Shown here: positions 43,199 through 55,996 of the stretch, piece after piece | Position numbering within the stretch: position 1 is the first letter of the stretch | How the letters are laid out: each line of letters opens with the position of its first letter | Source of the DNA: Podospora comata | Lineage: Eukaryota; Ascomycota; Sordariomycetes; Sordariales; Podosporaceae | Assembly (NCBI GenBank): GCA_017354895.1 | Contig: CP071493.1 | Location: 2,480,001 to 2,544,000 of the forward strand | Length of the DNA stretch: 64,000 bases | Direction: 5' to 3' | Position numbers and translations under genes: made by a program | The notes under the pieces: generated by a model | Told to the model about the DNA's origin: nothing | Databases searched by the model: none | Seen by the model: only the letters and a program-made list of their open reading frames with translations

Positions 43199-46100
43199 GG
43201 TGAAGCCTTGTACGCCCAGTGAAGGACGTCAACACCGACTAAAACGAATGACAGGGTTGGGTTAACCGAATGGCAGAAAGAAGGAAAAGTCATCGAATAC
43301 GTGTGGGGGAGGCCATCTCTATATGTATCACCATCGCAAACTGTCAGCGGGGGGAGGGGTGTACGGCAGGATCCATCTCACTTTCTCGCTCGCCGAGGGC
43401 ACGATGTGGGCGTATTGCGGAAATGGCCATCGCGAACCATAGGTTGCACAGACAGCAACGCTGCTCCTCTCTGCTAGGAATAGGCGGAACAAGGGCCCCC
43501 CGCAAAGCTAACACTCCTTTGGAGCGCGCGACTGGCTGGGCCCTTGCGCCAGCCCAGCGAGCCCAGCAAGCACCTGGTCTGGACATGGAAAGAAGCGAGA
43601 GACCTGGTGGGTCACCTCGTTCGACAGAGACAACAGATTGCAGGGGTTCTTTTTTCCATCGTCGAAAGGGGTGGGTCAGTGAGACAGGGGTGTGATGCAC
43701 ATCAAGACTTCCAGTCCAGGAATGCAGCGGCAATATTGCGTACGGAGGTGCAGTGGGTGTGGTCCCTGATGGTCGCAACGGTCAGGCTGCTGCTGGTGCT
43801 GTTGCTGTTGCTACAGTACATACAACTGATCTTGGTTGACGGCGGGACTCGCAGCCAACGAATGAGGGCCGATGTGGTGATGTTGATGTGGATGGCTCAA
43901 AAAAACCAATCCCTTCTTCGGCACTCCAACTGGAACCAGGGGAAATGACAAGCGCCATGGTAAGATTTTCTCTCAGTGGGGTGGCTTTTGAGGGCATTTC
44001 TGACATTTTGTTGCTGGGTTATGACTTTCTTCTCAGACCAGGACTGGCTCTCCGCTGTTGAACCGTCCACTCAGACTCTCCAAAGCTACTCCATGCCCAT
44101 ATTCTCGCGAGACCGTCGAAGGATTGCTCGGTGAAGGGGCCGGATAATCGGAGAACGCCATGGTCAGCGATGGGCTGAAGTGTTGCCAGCATGCTGATGT
44201 GGAAATTTTGTCTCGCCAAGCATCTTTGGTGAAGGAGTTCAACGGGTCCAGGTCCGGTCCAGGCTTCCATTGCATTGCCCCTCGGCGCATGGAAATTGGG
44301 GATTGCTGGAAGCCGGCCCCCCGTGGTCAAGCCATCCGGTGACGGGCTCGGCTAACTAGGCCTAACCTGTACATGACAGGCCTTTTTTTTTATTTTTCAC
44401 GGGAGGCCAATGCCCTCAATGCACACACCGTCGACTTCTGTGTCACCAGGCGGGATACGAGGACGGCGCGGAGCTGTGCGAATGGATATGGAGTTTTGTT
44501 CTGTCAGCCCGGTCCAATAAATGCCGGTCCGATGACGCTCGACAGAGTACCCCGAATGGAAGCTGGAATCTGAAATCCCTTCAGAAGGTGAGAAAACGAG
44601 TCCAGTCCGAGCTCACACGTGTTGGTCCACTGGGAGATCCATCAAAAAGGTCCAGCTATTCGGGACTATTGAAGAGGACCCCGGCCTGCTGGGACCGGCC
44701 GGTGATCATTGTTGATGGAGGCGATCGTCCGGTTCTTGCTGTTGCTCTGTTTCCCCTTTGAGCCAGCGAGCCAGGGGCATGATAACTTTATTTCAGTGAC
44801 CTCTCTCGTTTGATTGGACAGGCGGCACGGACGCTCCTCGGATTCAGGTACCTGTTTGACGACCTTTCAGCAGACAGTCATGCCATTCTCACCGCTCAGG
44901 AAGGTGACGGCGATTCGCTGATGGTCGCATCTCGCAGTTCGCTCTTTTGACTGGAATAAGCTGTATGCATTTTGTCGGTTTGGGGCAAGCGGTTGAAGGG
45001 CTATTGTCCGAACTGCAGCTGAGCGCAACGAAAGAGGCATAGCTCGATCACCCACCCCCTACCCACTCCGCGCTCAGCCCTGCAATCGTCAAGCCATCAG
45101 TGCCATCCGCAACCGACTCTGCCGACTGTGCCATCTCTGAGCACTCGCTCACCTTGCCGTACCAGACTCCGGAACTCTCTGGCTTTTCTCCCGACCGCCT
45201 TCACGTCTCACAAACGACGCCGTAGGCAGACCCAAGATCGCCAAGCACTTCTCCGGAATGGAAGCTGCCGATATTGAAATCTGGGGACGTACTCAGCGAC
45301 TGTTATCAGTCTATCCATATCCATCTCCCCACGGGGCTGTAAAGCCAGCAGGATGCAAGACACTGTCTCAAAAGAGGGTGTGTGGCGAGTGGGGGTTTGA
45401 TGTTGAGGTCGACGACTGTGATATGGACACCACTCTCAGAGAGACCTCGGCCTCGGTCACCGTACACCGGGCACTCTGACACTCAAATTCTCGCCAAGTT
45501 GACTCAAGTCCGACATTAACCATGCAGTCAGAAGACACAAAGTCCCTGATAGACCTCGCCGTACAGCGACCAACAAGGCACGACTCATGCAGGCACCTGC
45601 ACAGTTCATTACTGACCCCATCACCGCAGCAATATCGATACAACTTATTAAGGTTGAGTCCGGCCTGTTGTTGCTTCTTGGAGTCATCTTTGCCCTTTCA
45701 ACTTGCATTCGTCCTATTTTTGGCTACCATGCGATGATCTCGGATACTGACGATAGTACGTAACGATAGCGGAGTCAAGTGGACGTCAACAGAGTCTCGG
45801 CGGACGTTCGCGGAGAATTGGTAGCTACCCGATGAGGGAGTACAGCATCATAATCCGATGCTGGCTTTCGGGGATGGACAGTAACACGAGTCTTGCGGTC
45901 AGCAAAAGACATACAAACTGGGCGAGCTCGCATCAGCATCCGTCCAAGGTAGCATTGCCATATCAACGCTATCAAGACTTCGCACGAGTTTCAACAACTG
46001 TTGTTTTAACCACTCAAATATCACCATCACTATCGGCGTATCGCACTTTTGATTTCCCATGCTGGCTGGCCCCCCAATATGCAACCCCCCAACGCATACA

Positions 46101-49095
46101 CACACTGACATACTACAATCCCTGTCGGTTCATCTTAATGCAGCAAGCCACCGTGGCGGACCCCAGAAGCTCGAGAAATCCCACAAAAATATTGGGTGCA
46201 GCCCTCATGGCTCGTATCCATCTGCGAACCAACTCATCAACACTCCAGTCACACATAAGCCGAGCTTCTTGGGCTGCATGTCTTGCAACCCAACTCATCC
46301 ACATTGGACTCCTCTATGATTTTGTAACTGCTGGCAGGAATTTGGTGGCGAATGCCACTAGGTCAGAAGGAAACGCCGTTGCAAATTACCAAGGTCAGTG
46401 GCTGAGACAAGTTCGCAGTTTGGCCCCCAATCTGAACAGACCTTCGGTAACCGCTTCACCAAAACGAGATACCCGGCGAGGCGCTACCGGGGTAGGTGAC
46501 ACAAAATTCACAGCAAGACATTCCAATGACGAGTTGGAGCAACCGAAGAGTCTTTGGAATGTTTCCGAGGCCAACCGGCAGTCTTTGACATGACCACGTC
46601 CCGTCATCAAATTGTTTGGGATTTTACTCACCTCTTTAGTCTCTGTGCGCCCACGTCTGAACAGATGCTGGATTGCTGGTTTGCATAGCACGGCATCCAC
46701 AACGCTGCTGCAATGCTACCTTCTCAAGACCTTGGCCTGCGTAGCTGGGTTAAATCGTCCGACATTTCTGCATCCTGTTGACTGCTCTGGGAATTGAATA
46801 CGGGAGGACTTATCAAAGACTAGCACGACAAAGAGGCAGGGTGGGGAGGCCATCCCTGCAACCCCTCGAGCCCCGTCCAAGGGGGGACTTTGGTTTGGCA
46901 CCGTCACGCTACCACGTCAACCTTCAGCCGCATCGCATGCTGTCATTCAGGAATCATCACGGTCTTGGTTACCTCAATTGGATCTTGATCGTCCCACCTT
47001 CTGTTGATTCAGAAGACACATGGACGCCATGACCAGACTCAAGAAAGTATCAGATGATCCCAGTCAGCTTTCGGCTCAATAATTGAGTCAAGCTTAACAA
47101 AGGGTTATTCCTGTCCCATGACCCTGCATAACATGCATGTGTATGCCAGACAGATGTCAGTTGTCGGATGCAGAAAAAGTCAATGTCTCATGGAAACAGA
47201 AGGTCTCAGGTACAGCTTCGACATAATTCGGACGACATCTTATCAGCCCGCCCACCTACCCTGCCGCGTTGTATAATATGTATATTTTGCTTATCCAATT
47301 ACCAAACGGAGCACACAGTCCTATATTTCACGCTAGCCATTGAGCGTATGTACTGTCAAAAGGGGCATCACAATCCTTCCCGTTCTCGATTTGATTTGAG
47401 AGAGGCGAAGCATATAGGCCATACAGCAACACGCTACGCGCGCGCGCGCCCACTGAACAGGCAAGGAGACTAGCTTGTTCCTGTTTCTTTTAAAATCACT
47501 GGAACGTCAAGGTTGAGCGCCACACGTAGATCTATTTCTTGTTTTTCTTGTTTACCCCCTGGGGGAAAAAAGCTTCATCTTCTGCAGAGCCCTGACGCTA
47601 TCGAATTTCACAAATTTGTTATGGTTTCAGAGGTTGATGGAGAAGTCGAGAAGAGGGTGTGTGTCGACGAATGTGGGAGCTGGTTGTTCATCGATCTTCT
47701 GACCCCCATTCAGGGGGCATGAGGGAGGGGCTGGCCACTCACACCAGCTTACTTACAAACACCACACCGCTTGGCGGAAATAAACAATGTCAGAAGGTTG
47801 TTGGTTTGGAATGTTGAGCAGTAAATTTGAAGCTAGGTCTAGACGCCCTTCAGCTGTGGAAATGGGTGTGATATTACCTCGGTTGTCGATGACAAGACAA
47901 TGACGAGGAGGCACATGCTGCCAGATGTCTCGAATCATTGCTGTGATGGAAATTTCGGCCCGTTTTTGTTGATGATTGACATACGTACATGTTCTTACGG
48001 TGAAGATAAAAGTTGGGAGGTTGTGGCTGGGGCCAAGAGAGAGGCACGTTCGTATGAAGAAGGACATGGGAAGCCACAGGATATATTTGAGTGAAAACTC
48101 GCTTGTTACTAACGAATGGGGATGGTGGCAAGCCACAAATTATAGGGGAGGGAGGGAATGGAAAACTCCGGCTTGGTGACGTCGTTGGGTTGGAACAGTC
48201 GAAGAAAGAGACGAGGTGAAGATTGTACCAAAACATCCAAATCTTCCGCAGAGGCGGATTGAGATTGAGAGCTGGAATATGGGATGGCCTCGTTCACATG
48301 CGATCATCTTCTTGGCCTGGCAACTCAAAAATGTTTACGGCGGGCTAGATCGTCTCTGCTGACTTGAACATCCAGCCACGTGATGACAGAAGAACAGCTG
48401 AGATGATCGACATGGCCACATACGGCATCAATCTCTTTTCTGGTTGAAGACTCCGAATCGATTCGGGCGTAAGACGGACAGAATGTCTCTGTCAAGTGAG
48501 GCAGCTAACGGTAAGCATTCATATGGCGCGGCCGTTCGTCCTTCCAGACTCCTCGTCGGCTCTTCTGGACGACACGGACGGCTGAGCAGATCAATCCCAA
48601 TAGACTCGGCATACTTTCTATCATTTGATAGTCAGTTCTTGTTTCGATGGCCGCCCTTCCAGAGGTCAACTTGTTTCAGCGGTGATCGCGGTTGAGACTC
48701 GAGACATCCCCTAATCAAGCTTACAATCCCAACAATCCCAAGAACACCATCTAACTGACCATACCAACACTATATGCCGCAGGAAGATCACCTGCCTTCT
48801 CTGTACCAAGCACTGTAAAGCTCCGAGTCTCCTCCTCTATTCAAGCCAGCTTCTAAGAAGACACGCAGACTCCTAGGCAAGTCTACCTTGCCACCTACAC
48901 CTCGAGCACGACAACAACCTCCCTCAATAACACCATTATAAGAACGAACACACGAGATCTCTGAAGATACCCAACCCACCTTCCCTCACGGTCTCCAACC
49001 TGTAGACTTCACTATCTCTCAGATCAGACGGTGAAGGCAACACGCACTCACCAGCCAGCAAGGCTACACAAGCCCCGAGTCAGACCTAAACCATC
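43199..49095. other. 5.9-kb gene desert
   Basis: The first few hundred bases are the promoter of the WSC oxidase. Beyond that I recognise no gene, transposon or RNA up to the 5S gene. One ATG-started frame of 253 codons lies at 45832-46593 (+), but its product is not like any family I know and resembles translated noncoding DNA. There is a short CG-alternating run at about 47437-47450. Confidence 0.5.
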
Positions 49096-49214
49096 ACATA
49101 CGACCATACCTTCAAGAAAACTCGGCATCCCGTCCGCTCTGCCCTAGATAAGCTTGAAAGGGCCAGATCAGTACTCAGGTGGGTGACCACTGGGGAATCC
49201 CTGGTGTTGTATGT
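49096..49214 (+). rRNA. 5S ribosomal RNA gene (dispersed copy)
   Basis: A 119-bp sequence begins ACATACGACCAT and ends GGTGTTGTATG, so the two ends pair as helix I. Internal hallmarks are present: CATCCCGTCCGCTC in the 5' half and GGTGGGTGACCACTGGGGAAT (given without its neighbours) in the 3' half. CCTTCAAG near the start pairs with CTTGAAAGG near the middle to make helix II, which suggests that folding is kept. It is followed at once by a T5 stop. Scattered single 5S genes are the known arrangement in Neurospora and relatives. Whether this copy is expressed or a variant cannot be told from sequence alone. Confidence 0.93.
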
Positions 49215-49218
49215 TTTT
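49214..49218 (+). terminator. RNA polymerase III terminator (T5) after 5S
   Basis: Five T directly at the 3' end of the 5S gene. Confidence 0.8.
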
Positions 49219-49684
49219 GCTGGTGCCCACTTTTTGCTTGGATTGTTAATGTTTTGACTGTGTGTTTGAAATATTGCAAGAGTGTCTTCAAAAGGAGGTT
49301 TTGCTGAGATCCATTGGGCATCAAGCAAGAGAAGTATCGAAAGTGCATCACATACGCGCTCTTTATGTGTGTTCATGCTCATGCTGGTTGGGCTTTTCTC
49401 TCTCAAGCTGAACATCAACCATTTCCCGCCAGCTTCCTTTTCTCCCTGATGCCTCTTCTCAAGCAGTCCAGCAGAATAATGGAAAACCTTGAATCATAAA
49501 ATTTCACTCTCAAAACATAAACTCTCTTCCATGGTCTTTCCTTCTTAGCCTCCCCTGAAGGACCCACATTCATTCCCACAAAAAACTTAACCACGAAATT
49601 TTCTCAACAACTACACACCCATGATAAATACCTCAACTTTGCCGCCAAAACAACATCAAGACACATGGTTGAAATAGCCACTTC

Positions 49685-49771
49685 GCCCGGCTAGCTCAAT
49701 CGGTAGAGCGTGAGACTCTTAAGGAGTACTCCGAAATCTCAAGGTTGTGGGTTCGACCCCCACGTCGGGCT
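49685..49771 (+). tRNA. tRNA-Lys(CTT) with a 14-nt intron
   Basis: Acceptor strands GCCCGGC and GTCGGGC pair (one G-T), with discriminator T at 49771. D arm GCTC...GAGC, anticodon stem TGAGA/TCTCA, anticodon CTT at 49718-49720, T arm GTGGG-TTCGACC-CCCAC. The extra bases at about 49722-49735, one base after the anticodon, are a tRNA intron containing the palindrome GGAGTACTCC. It lies 470 bp downstream of the 5S gene on the same strand. Confidence 0.95.
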
Positions 49772-49800
49772 CAATTCCCGTCTAACGACACTGCCATGTA

Positions 49801-49806
49801 TTTTTT
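49801..49806 (+). terminator. Pol III T6 terminator after tRNA-Lys
   Basis: The first T run after the tRNA, 30 bp past its 3' end. Confidence 0.6.
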
Positions 49807-50051
49807 GGGTATCTTGGACAATGGGTATACCCTCTTCCTGAATTATGTTGGTTGAGCCCTCCTTTGTTGAGAGCCATGATTGTTTCGTACTTGCCTTACC
49901 AGGTATGTGTGATTGACATCTGGTATATAATACATAACCATATACATCACCACATCCATCCCTTCCTCTCTTGATATCCCATTCTCCCCCTACCACCTCC
50001 TTATTCTTCCCAACCTTCCCACCTTCCCTCCCATCCCTCCCATCCCTCCCC

Positions 50052-51281
50052 TCACCTCATAACTCCCTCAACAACCACCTCCCACTCCCCCCTATCTACC
50101 CTCGCCCCAAAATGCGGACACCTCACCACCCTCCTACCCCCCAACTCCCCCTTCAACCTCTCGACCCGTCCCATCACCCTCTCAACCCCATATTTCGCCA
50201 AAATCTCAAACCATGCCTGCACAGGCGTGATCTCGGTCCTGTCCTCGCCTTCTTTTTCCAACACTTTTGAGAGCCGGTACAAATTTTTTAGTGTGAGGGC
50301 TGAGTTTTCCCATTCTAGGGACTCAGTTCCCGATGATGATGGTTTGAGATTGATGCCACTTCCCGGGAAAAGCTGGGTGCGTTTGGCGGCTGTGAAAATT
50401 GATGACGGGGCGGAGGACAGGGCGAGGGATGTTGCGGTGAGGGAGTGCCCTTGGGAGGAGTGGAATGGGGGGGTGGTCACTGGGGAGGAGGTGGAAGGGG
50501 AGAAGTGGGAGGGGTGGAAGTGGGTTCTGCAGGTGTGTTCTAGTCTATTTCGAGAGACAAAAAGTCAGTAGTGGTTCAAGAGGAAAAGGCGGGGGGAGAA
50601 GACCAACGCGAGGATAAAGTTGATGGCGGTTTGGATTTGGGGTGGGGTCATGTAGGGTAGCTCGGGGGGGTGGTCCGGGGTGTTGGTGATGGGGTTTTTG
50701 GTTGGGGTGGTGATCGAGGAAGAGGAAGCAAGGGCGAAAGTTGCTGTTGTCGGTGGTGTGGGTAGGATGCTAGAGTTGGGGATGGCGGTTGCTGCTGTGG
50801 TGGCTTTCGTCACTGCTTCAAACCCTGGGGATGATAACCCGCTAACCATGTAACACGGCGCGCCTAGCACCTCGTCGTAGCCCAGCTGCATCGTCATTGT
50901 GAAGTCCATTTCTTCAGACATATACCACGGCCCTGCTACCCCTTGCTGCTGTTGCGGCGGCGCTGGCTGTGGACCTGGGAATGACACCCCGTTCCTCAAC
51001 CTCAACTCGGCCTTCATCCCCTCATTCTCCACCCTCAACACCCTCCTCTCCTTGTCCACGTCCTCAATCTGCTTCCTTATCTTGGCCACCTCTTGCTCAA
51101 GCTCCTTGACATAGTTGGCTTTGCGTTGGCGGTGCTGGATCTGCGCTCGCCTGACTTGGGCGCGGCGGTGGGCGGCTTTTGATTCTGGGACTCCAGAGCC
51201 GTCGTTTCCTTGGTTGTCTGATGATTGTTCTGGGGATGAGGAGCAAAAGTTAGAGGGCTGGTACAGTTGTAGGTAGATCAT
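50052..51281 (-). CDS. bZIP transcription factor (two halves do not rejoin in frame)
   Basis: Nuclear DNA-binding regulator. The first part starts at the ATG at 51281 and has a basic region AAHRRAQVRRAQIQHRQRK followed by a leucine-zipper-like coiled coil (YVKELEQEVAKIRKQIEDV). A Ser/Thr/Pro linker then leads to PPQIQTAINFILAL at about 50605. The second part, to the stop at 50052, contains HTCRTHFHPSHF and SALTLKNLYRLSKVLEKEG, ITPVQAWFEILAKYGVERV and VVRCPHFGARVDR, a C-terminal domain I know from bZIP proteins of this fungal group. An intron should lie between 50604 and about 50540: the only donor is GTCTTC at 50603, and none of the nearby acceptors (ending at 50545, 50540 or 50527) restores the conserved frame. 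Either a base is missing or added here, or the gene is damaged. Targets are unknown. Confidence 0.75.
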
Positions 51282-52783
51282 AATGGTGGTGTGGTGCTGT
51301 GGTGGTGTAGGTGGTGATGAAGGGGACAGGCAAAGTCAGAGACACACCTCAGGTAAGGTGGTAGGAATGAGAAAGATTTAACAAAACCACTACACTGTGC
51401 AACTACCGTGCATAGATCGGAGTTGGGAAAACATGGTAGGGTATAAGATGATCGATGATCACCCCCCCTAGAAAAACCCCCAGCCATCAAGGTCCTTCAG
51501 ACCGCCTACCAAAAGACAAGACAATGACAAATCTTTCCTCCCCAAATCCGAACCCGACAGCAACCCTTCCCCACAACATTTATATTGAGCCGCATCGCAT
51601 GACAGGTGTGTAGTGACAAATACTTCTGACCTTAAACAAAACAGCACTTGCTGTGGTAGTATTCATGTACGTAGGGGTTGTCAGGGAATCATCCCACAGA
51701 AAATAAAGAGAATGGCAACTTACCACCACCGCTACCAACAGCCGACCCCCCTGCTTCTACAAACTTCACCCCCTTCTTCTTCCTCCCCTGCCCCAAAGCT
51801 AATTCCTTCCCTTTTTTCCAAAACGAAACGAACGATGGTCTGTGGGTGTTGTTGTTGTTGGTGGTGGTGGTGTTATCGTCTTGTGGGGGGTGTTGATCTG
51901 TCATTGTTGTTGGCTGCCCTAGGTACTCTCCCCGAACCAGCCAGCTAGCTGTTTTGATCAATCAACCCAGAATAGAATGTATTGTCATTAAAGTCTCCCA
52001 ATTCTCAAGCCCACATCCGTCTGAACAGGTAGTATTGATGTAGCGTTGAAGGATGCAACCATACCTTATACTGAGTTGGTCAAAGATGAATGCACCACCA
52101 TAGATAGATAGGTATGCTCCGTTCTGTACGAACCAAACCTCAGATTCTCAAACTTCAGAAAGATGCAGCCATCTTCCACCAAGTAAAAAATAAACATAAA
52201 ACACAACATGTAACACAGCCCCCAATCCTCAGGTACGGTCTGTGGCCTTGTAGAGTTGGAAAATAAACTGGCCTCCTCGCCCCAGACCAACATATCTCTT
52301 GGTTTATTGTAACACGTCGATCAGCGCCATCCCGATTAGCCGTAGTCTACCCAAGGCTGATTTGGTGAGCATGTGGTCCAATCAGCTACGCCGCTCACCT
52401 CTACCAAGAACTGAGCAATCCCTCCAAGTAGAACAATGTCATCATTCTACGTACGGATATTCTAACTGTACCCTCCTCACAACAACAACCACAACAACAA
52501 GGCACCTCAACAAGCTCTATTCACTCTAACTACAGTTCGCTCCATGATGACCGAAAACAACAGTCTATCACCAAACAAGAAAAGGAAAAAAGACAACAAA
52601 AACATACAATATCAATAACGCCGCTTCCGATGCTCATCCCATAATGCGCCCCATCCCTCCCTTCCGAAAAAAAAAGAGCAATAACCCCCCACCATATCCC
52701 ATATCGAAAAAGACTACTTTGGTGCACAAAAGCACCCTCCTCAACGCCAGGTCCATGCATACCACCGCTTCACATCTCCCCTC
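51282..52783. other. Intergenic, bZIP promoter and RRN3 3' side
   Basis: 1.5 kb with no supported gene. It holds GTT/GGT and CAA/CAC simple-sequence stretches near 51850-51880 and 52482-52502. Confidence 0.5.
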
Positions 52784-55118
52784 TTAATTCGCCCTCTCAT
52801 CATCAGTAGCCGTATCCTCCTCAAACAACTCCTCCCTATCCTCCAACTCCTCCTCCCCCATCTCACTCTCCTCCTCACTCCCCTCCTCATCACTATCCTC
52901 CTCCTCTTCATCCTCATCAGTAGCTTCCCCCCCCGGCTTCCTCAACACACTAATCGGCGACCAAGTAACATAGTTATTCTCCAGATCTAACCACCTTCTC
53001 GCGATAGGCAGCTGAAACGGATCAAACGGGAAACAAGCCTCCAAATGCGTCCACTTCTCATTATCAAACTCAAACCCCGTGTCCCTCAGCGCGCCGCCTT
53101 GGGCATAACTCCCAGTGTAAAACTGCGAGAGGTGGATGCTCTTGTTTTTTTCGATTTGGGGGTAGATGTACATCAGCCCAAGGTGGTGAGCAAGTTGGGC
53201 AAATTCTTCGACGATAACGGGGGAGCAGCATTTGAGGGGCTGGCAGGGGTGTTTAGCTATACTGAGCTGATACTGGGTGGGTAAGAACAAGAAACTTACA
53301 TTGAGCTTGCTGGCAATATTGGCGTGCATTCTCTTTTTGAGATCTGGCATCCAGGGCAGATCTTGTCCGAGGAACGACGCCGGATCGTCCCAGTCAACGT
53401 TGTCTGGGAGTGCACCCTGGTCGAGGAGATCTCTCCACCGGAAGCAAAAGATGTAGAGCAGCCCTTGGAAAGAGGCGCTGAGAAATTGTTAGCCTCGGAC
53501 AAAGAAATCAAGGTCTGCAGAGAGAACCTACTAGTATAATGAGTACCGCCGCACGTCCGGACCACGACAGTGCCTGTGCGTCTCCCGATAGTAGTCAATG
53601 TAGTCCAAAAGACAAGACACAATCAGCTGCACAGTGTGGCTCTGAACTCTGGCACCACGAGCAGTAAAGCTTGCGAGATACGCTGCCGCAGCCTGTTTGA
53701 TGACTGGCGCCTCGGTGGAGGAGAATCTGCACGAGATCAGCATACCGCCAACAAACAATAGCTAACAACCCTAGACTTACGCAACAGAGAGTAGCAGGCC
53801 AAGAAACATCTCCATGAGTTGATCAGACTTCATGGCAAACTTGAACAGCAAGTACTGCGTATGACGGGATTTGAGATGCTGAAGCGTAAACGGTCAGCAC
53901 TCAACCACTGGATTGTCAGGTCACGAAGCCGGCAGAGTGTAGACATACCGGCAGAATGACATTCTTGAAATCGCTCAAAAGATTCTCGAAACACGCCACA
54001 GCCTCGTCGCTGTCCGGTTTCTCAAAGATGGGATCGTAGATGGAAAACACAAGGTCCATGATCGCATCTAGTGTCTCCAGCTTGTTCTTGATTTTTATCA
54101 CCCGCTTTGTCTCCTCGGGCAGATCATCGTCATCGCTCATTACCGACTCGTCGTCGCTTTCGTCATCCTCCTGGTCATCCTTGGCATCAGTCTGGATTGA
54201 TCGCATTACCGCCCTCGTGGTATCATCTTCATCGTTTTCGAGATCGAGTGTCATCTCCACATCAAGCTTCACCAGCTGCGCGAGGATGAGCTCCATGATA
54301 TCTCGTTCCAGATCGGGGCGGGAGGTCTTGAGTCGCAGAAGATGATCGATGTACGACATGTGGACGGCCTTAGGCTCATCTGTGTAGGGAAACTTGGAGG
54401 TAACAAGCTTGATAATCATCTTGGACCCCGCCGGAAACAGATCCAGCAAGTACTTGATTCCGACATGCAGCCGCTTCTTCCTCGTCTCCAAGTCAACAGG
54501 CGGGAATCCAGGCACTGTCGAGGAACTCTTCGTCTCGAGGAACTTTTCAACCATCATCCTGAGAATCTCGGCGAAAAACGACGCTTGCACCGACGAAAGC
54601 GCAGCCAGCAGCTGAATATAGGCCTTGGCGAAGTTCTCGTCCCTATCCAGCCAAGAGCACCGAAGAACACTTCGAACAAGACCCGTGCATGAACGCCCAA
54701 GCATCGGTACATAGCCAGTCAAGGCGACCACGTAACCCAACAGCTCCTGGTGCCTCGGGTCCTCCTCATCCTCGTCGGGACTGCTGTTCCTGTTGCTCGG
54801 CGCAAACAGGTCCTTGAGGTTGTCGTAGTCTTGTTCGTCACCGCGGGCCTTGCCCTCGAGGGCCTGTCTGACCTCACGCTTGGCGTCTTCAAAGCTCTTG
54901 CCGCTGATCTCCCTAACCATATTCAAGTTCTCATTGAAAACGACCGTCTTCTTCTGCCTTTTCATAGGGTGCTCCTCCTCATCGGCTCCATCTGAATCGT
55001 CGGCGCGGGATCGTGTGCCCAGTACGGATGCTGTTGGTTTTCTCAGGATCGGCTTGATTGGCGACGAAGCCACAGTTGGCGCATAGGCCAGGCGCGAGAG
55101 GGGGGTATTGGTCGTCAT
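52784..55118 (-). CDS. RRN3: RNA polymerase I transcription initiation factor RRN3
   Basis: Bridges RNA polymerase I to the rDNA promoter complex in the nucleolus. Five exons: 55118-53949, 53878-53781, 53726-53532, 53477-53300, 53239-52784; 698 residues. The frame extends upstream of 55118 only to a GTG; the first ATG gives MTTNTPLSRLAYAPTVASSP. All four introns are GT-AG (54-70 nt) and each join restores RRN3 sequence: QLMEMFLGLLLSVAFSSTEA, YYASFQGLLYIFCFRWRDLL and SKLNPLKCCSPVIVEEFAQL. The protein is a HEAT-like helical repeat. An acidic loop (DDQEDDESDDESVMSDDDD) interrupts it near residue 345 and a long Glu/Asp tail ends it; both are usual in fungal RRN3. Confidence 0.95.
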
Positions 55119-55996
55119 TTTGTGAGAGAGGTCAAGGTCTCTTTTCGAATAACCGGCCGACGACACCGGGTTTGAGGAGGTAGGTGCTGTTCGGAGGAAG
55201 GTTGGTTCGGGGAGGCGAACCGGACAAGATCAAATTGATCGTGGTCAAGGGCGCGTTAACCTTTTGCGTGGCGTGGGGATTTACCAGAGGGTTGCCGAAT
55301 CAGCATAGTTGTCGCCTCGTCCCTATTTTGAAAAGAGACAAAAATGAAGCTGTGATCTCTGCCAGCCAGCAGTGTCTAGGACGTCGGTTGCTGGGTTGCC
55401 TGGTCGCTGGCGATTCCTCAGCTTTTCTGCCACTTCAAACTCCACCTTGTCACTGGAAAAGTTGAAAAAGGCTGGTTGAACTTTTTGCGGTTGAAGGGTC
55501 TTCCCCGCTAGTGGCACGTGCGCGGTGGATGCTGCGGGGCCCAATCAGGAAGGCGGTCAGTCTTGGAGCAACCACCCTTGACCGAGTGACAACACTCGCC
55601 GAGTATTATATGGGAGCACTGGAAGGTGAGAGAAGGTGAGGGCGACAAGTGAATGATTGATAATATCATTCACTTCGAGCTTAGTCAACTTTACAAAATC
55701 AATTACAGCTAAATCAAGCCATCCAAATCAACAAACCAGAACGGCCTACAGCAGTGTCAACGTCAAGGGGAATCTAACTGCTGCCCACAAAAGCACAAAA
55801 CGTAAGACCTGTCCTTGTTTTCCCAAACCCTTACCATCCCGCCAAAACCAACTTTGTCCTCATGTACCTTTCGGCCAGGGCTCAGATGTCGGCTGTCTTT
55901 TGCAGAACACCAAACCAACTCCTCCCAACCGAGTGTAGATACTCATACAGATAGAAAGAAGAAAAGCATTGGGCACAGGTCCCAGAAATCAAGGGG
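55119..55996. other. Intergenic, RRN3 promoter and HAP3 3' side
   Basis: 878 bp between two leftward genes, with no supported gene. The RRN3-proximal half should be its promoter. Confidence 0.5.

Noticed and set aside
47437-47450. CG-alternating run as a Z-DNA or regulatory element
   Set aside because: Only about 12 bases long; too short to support any claim.
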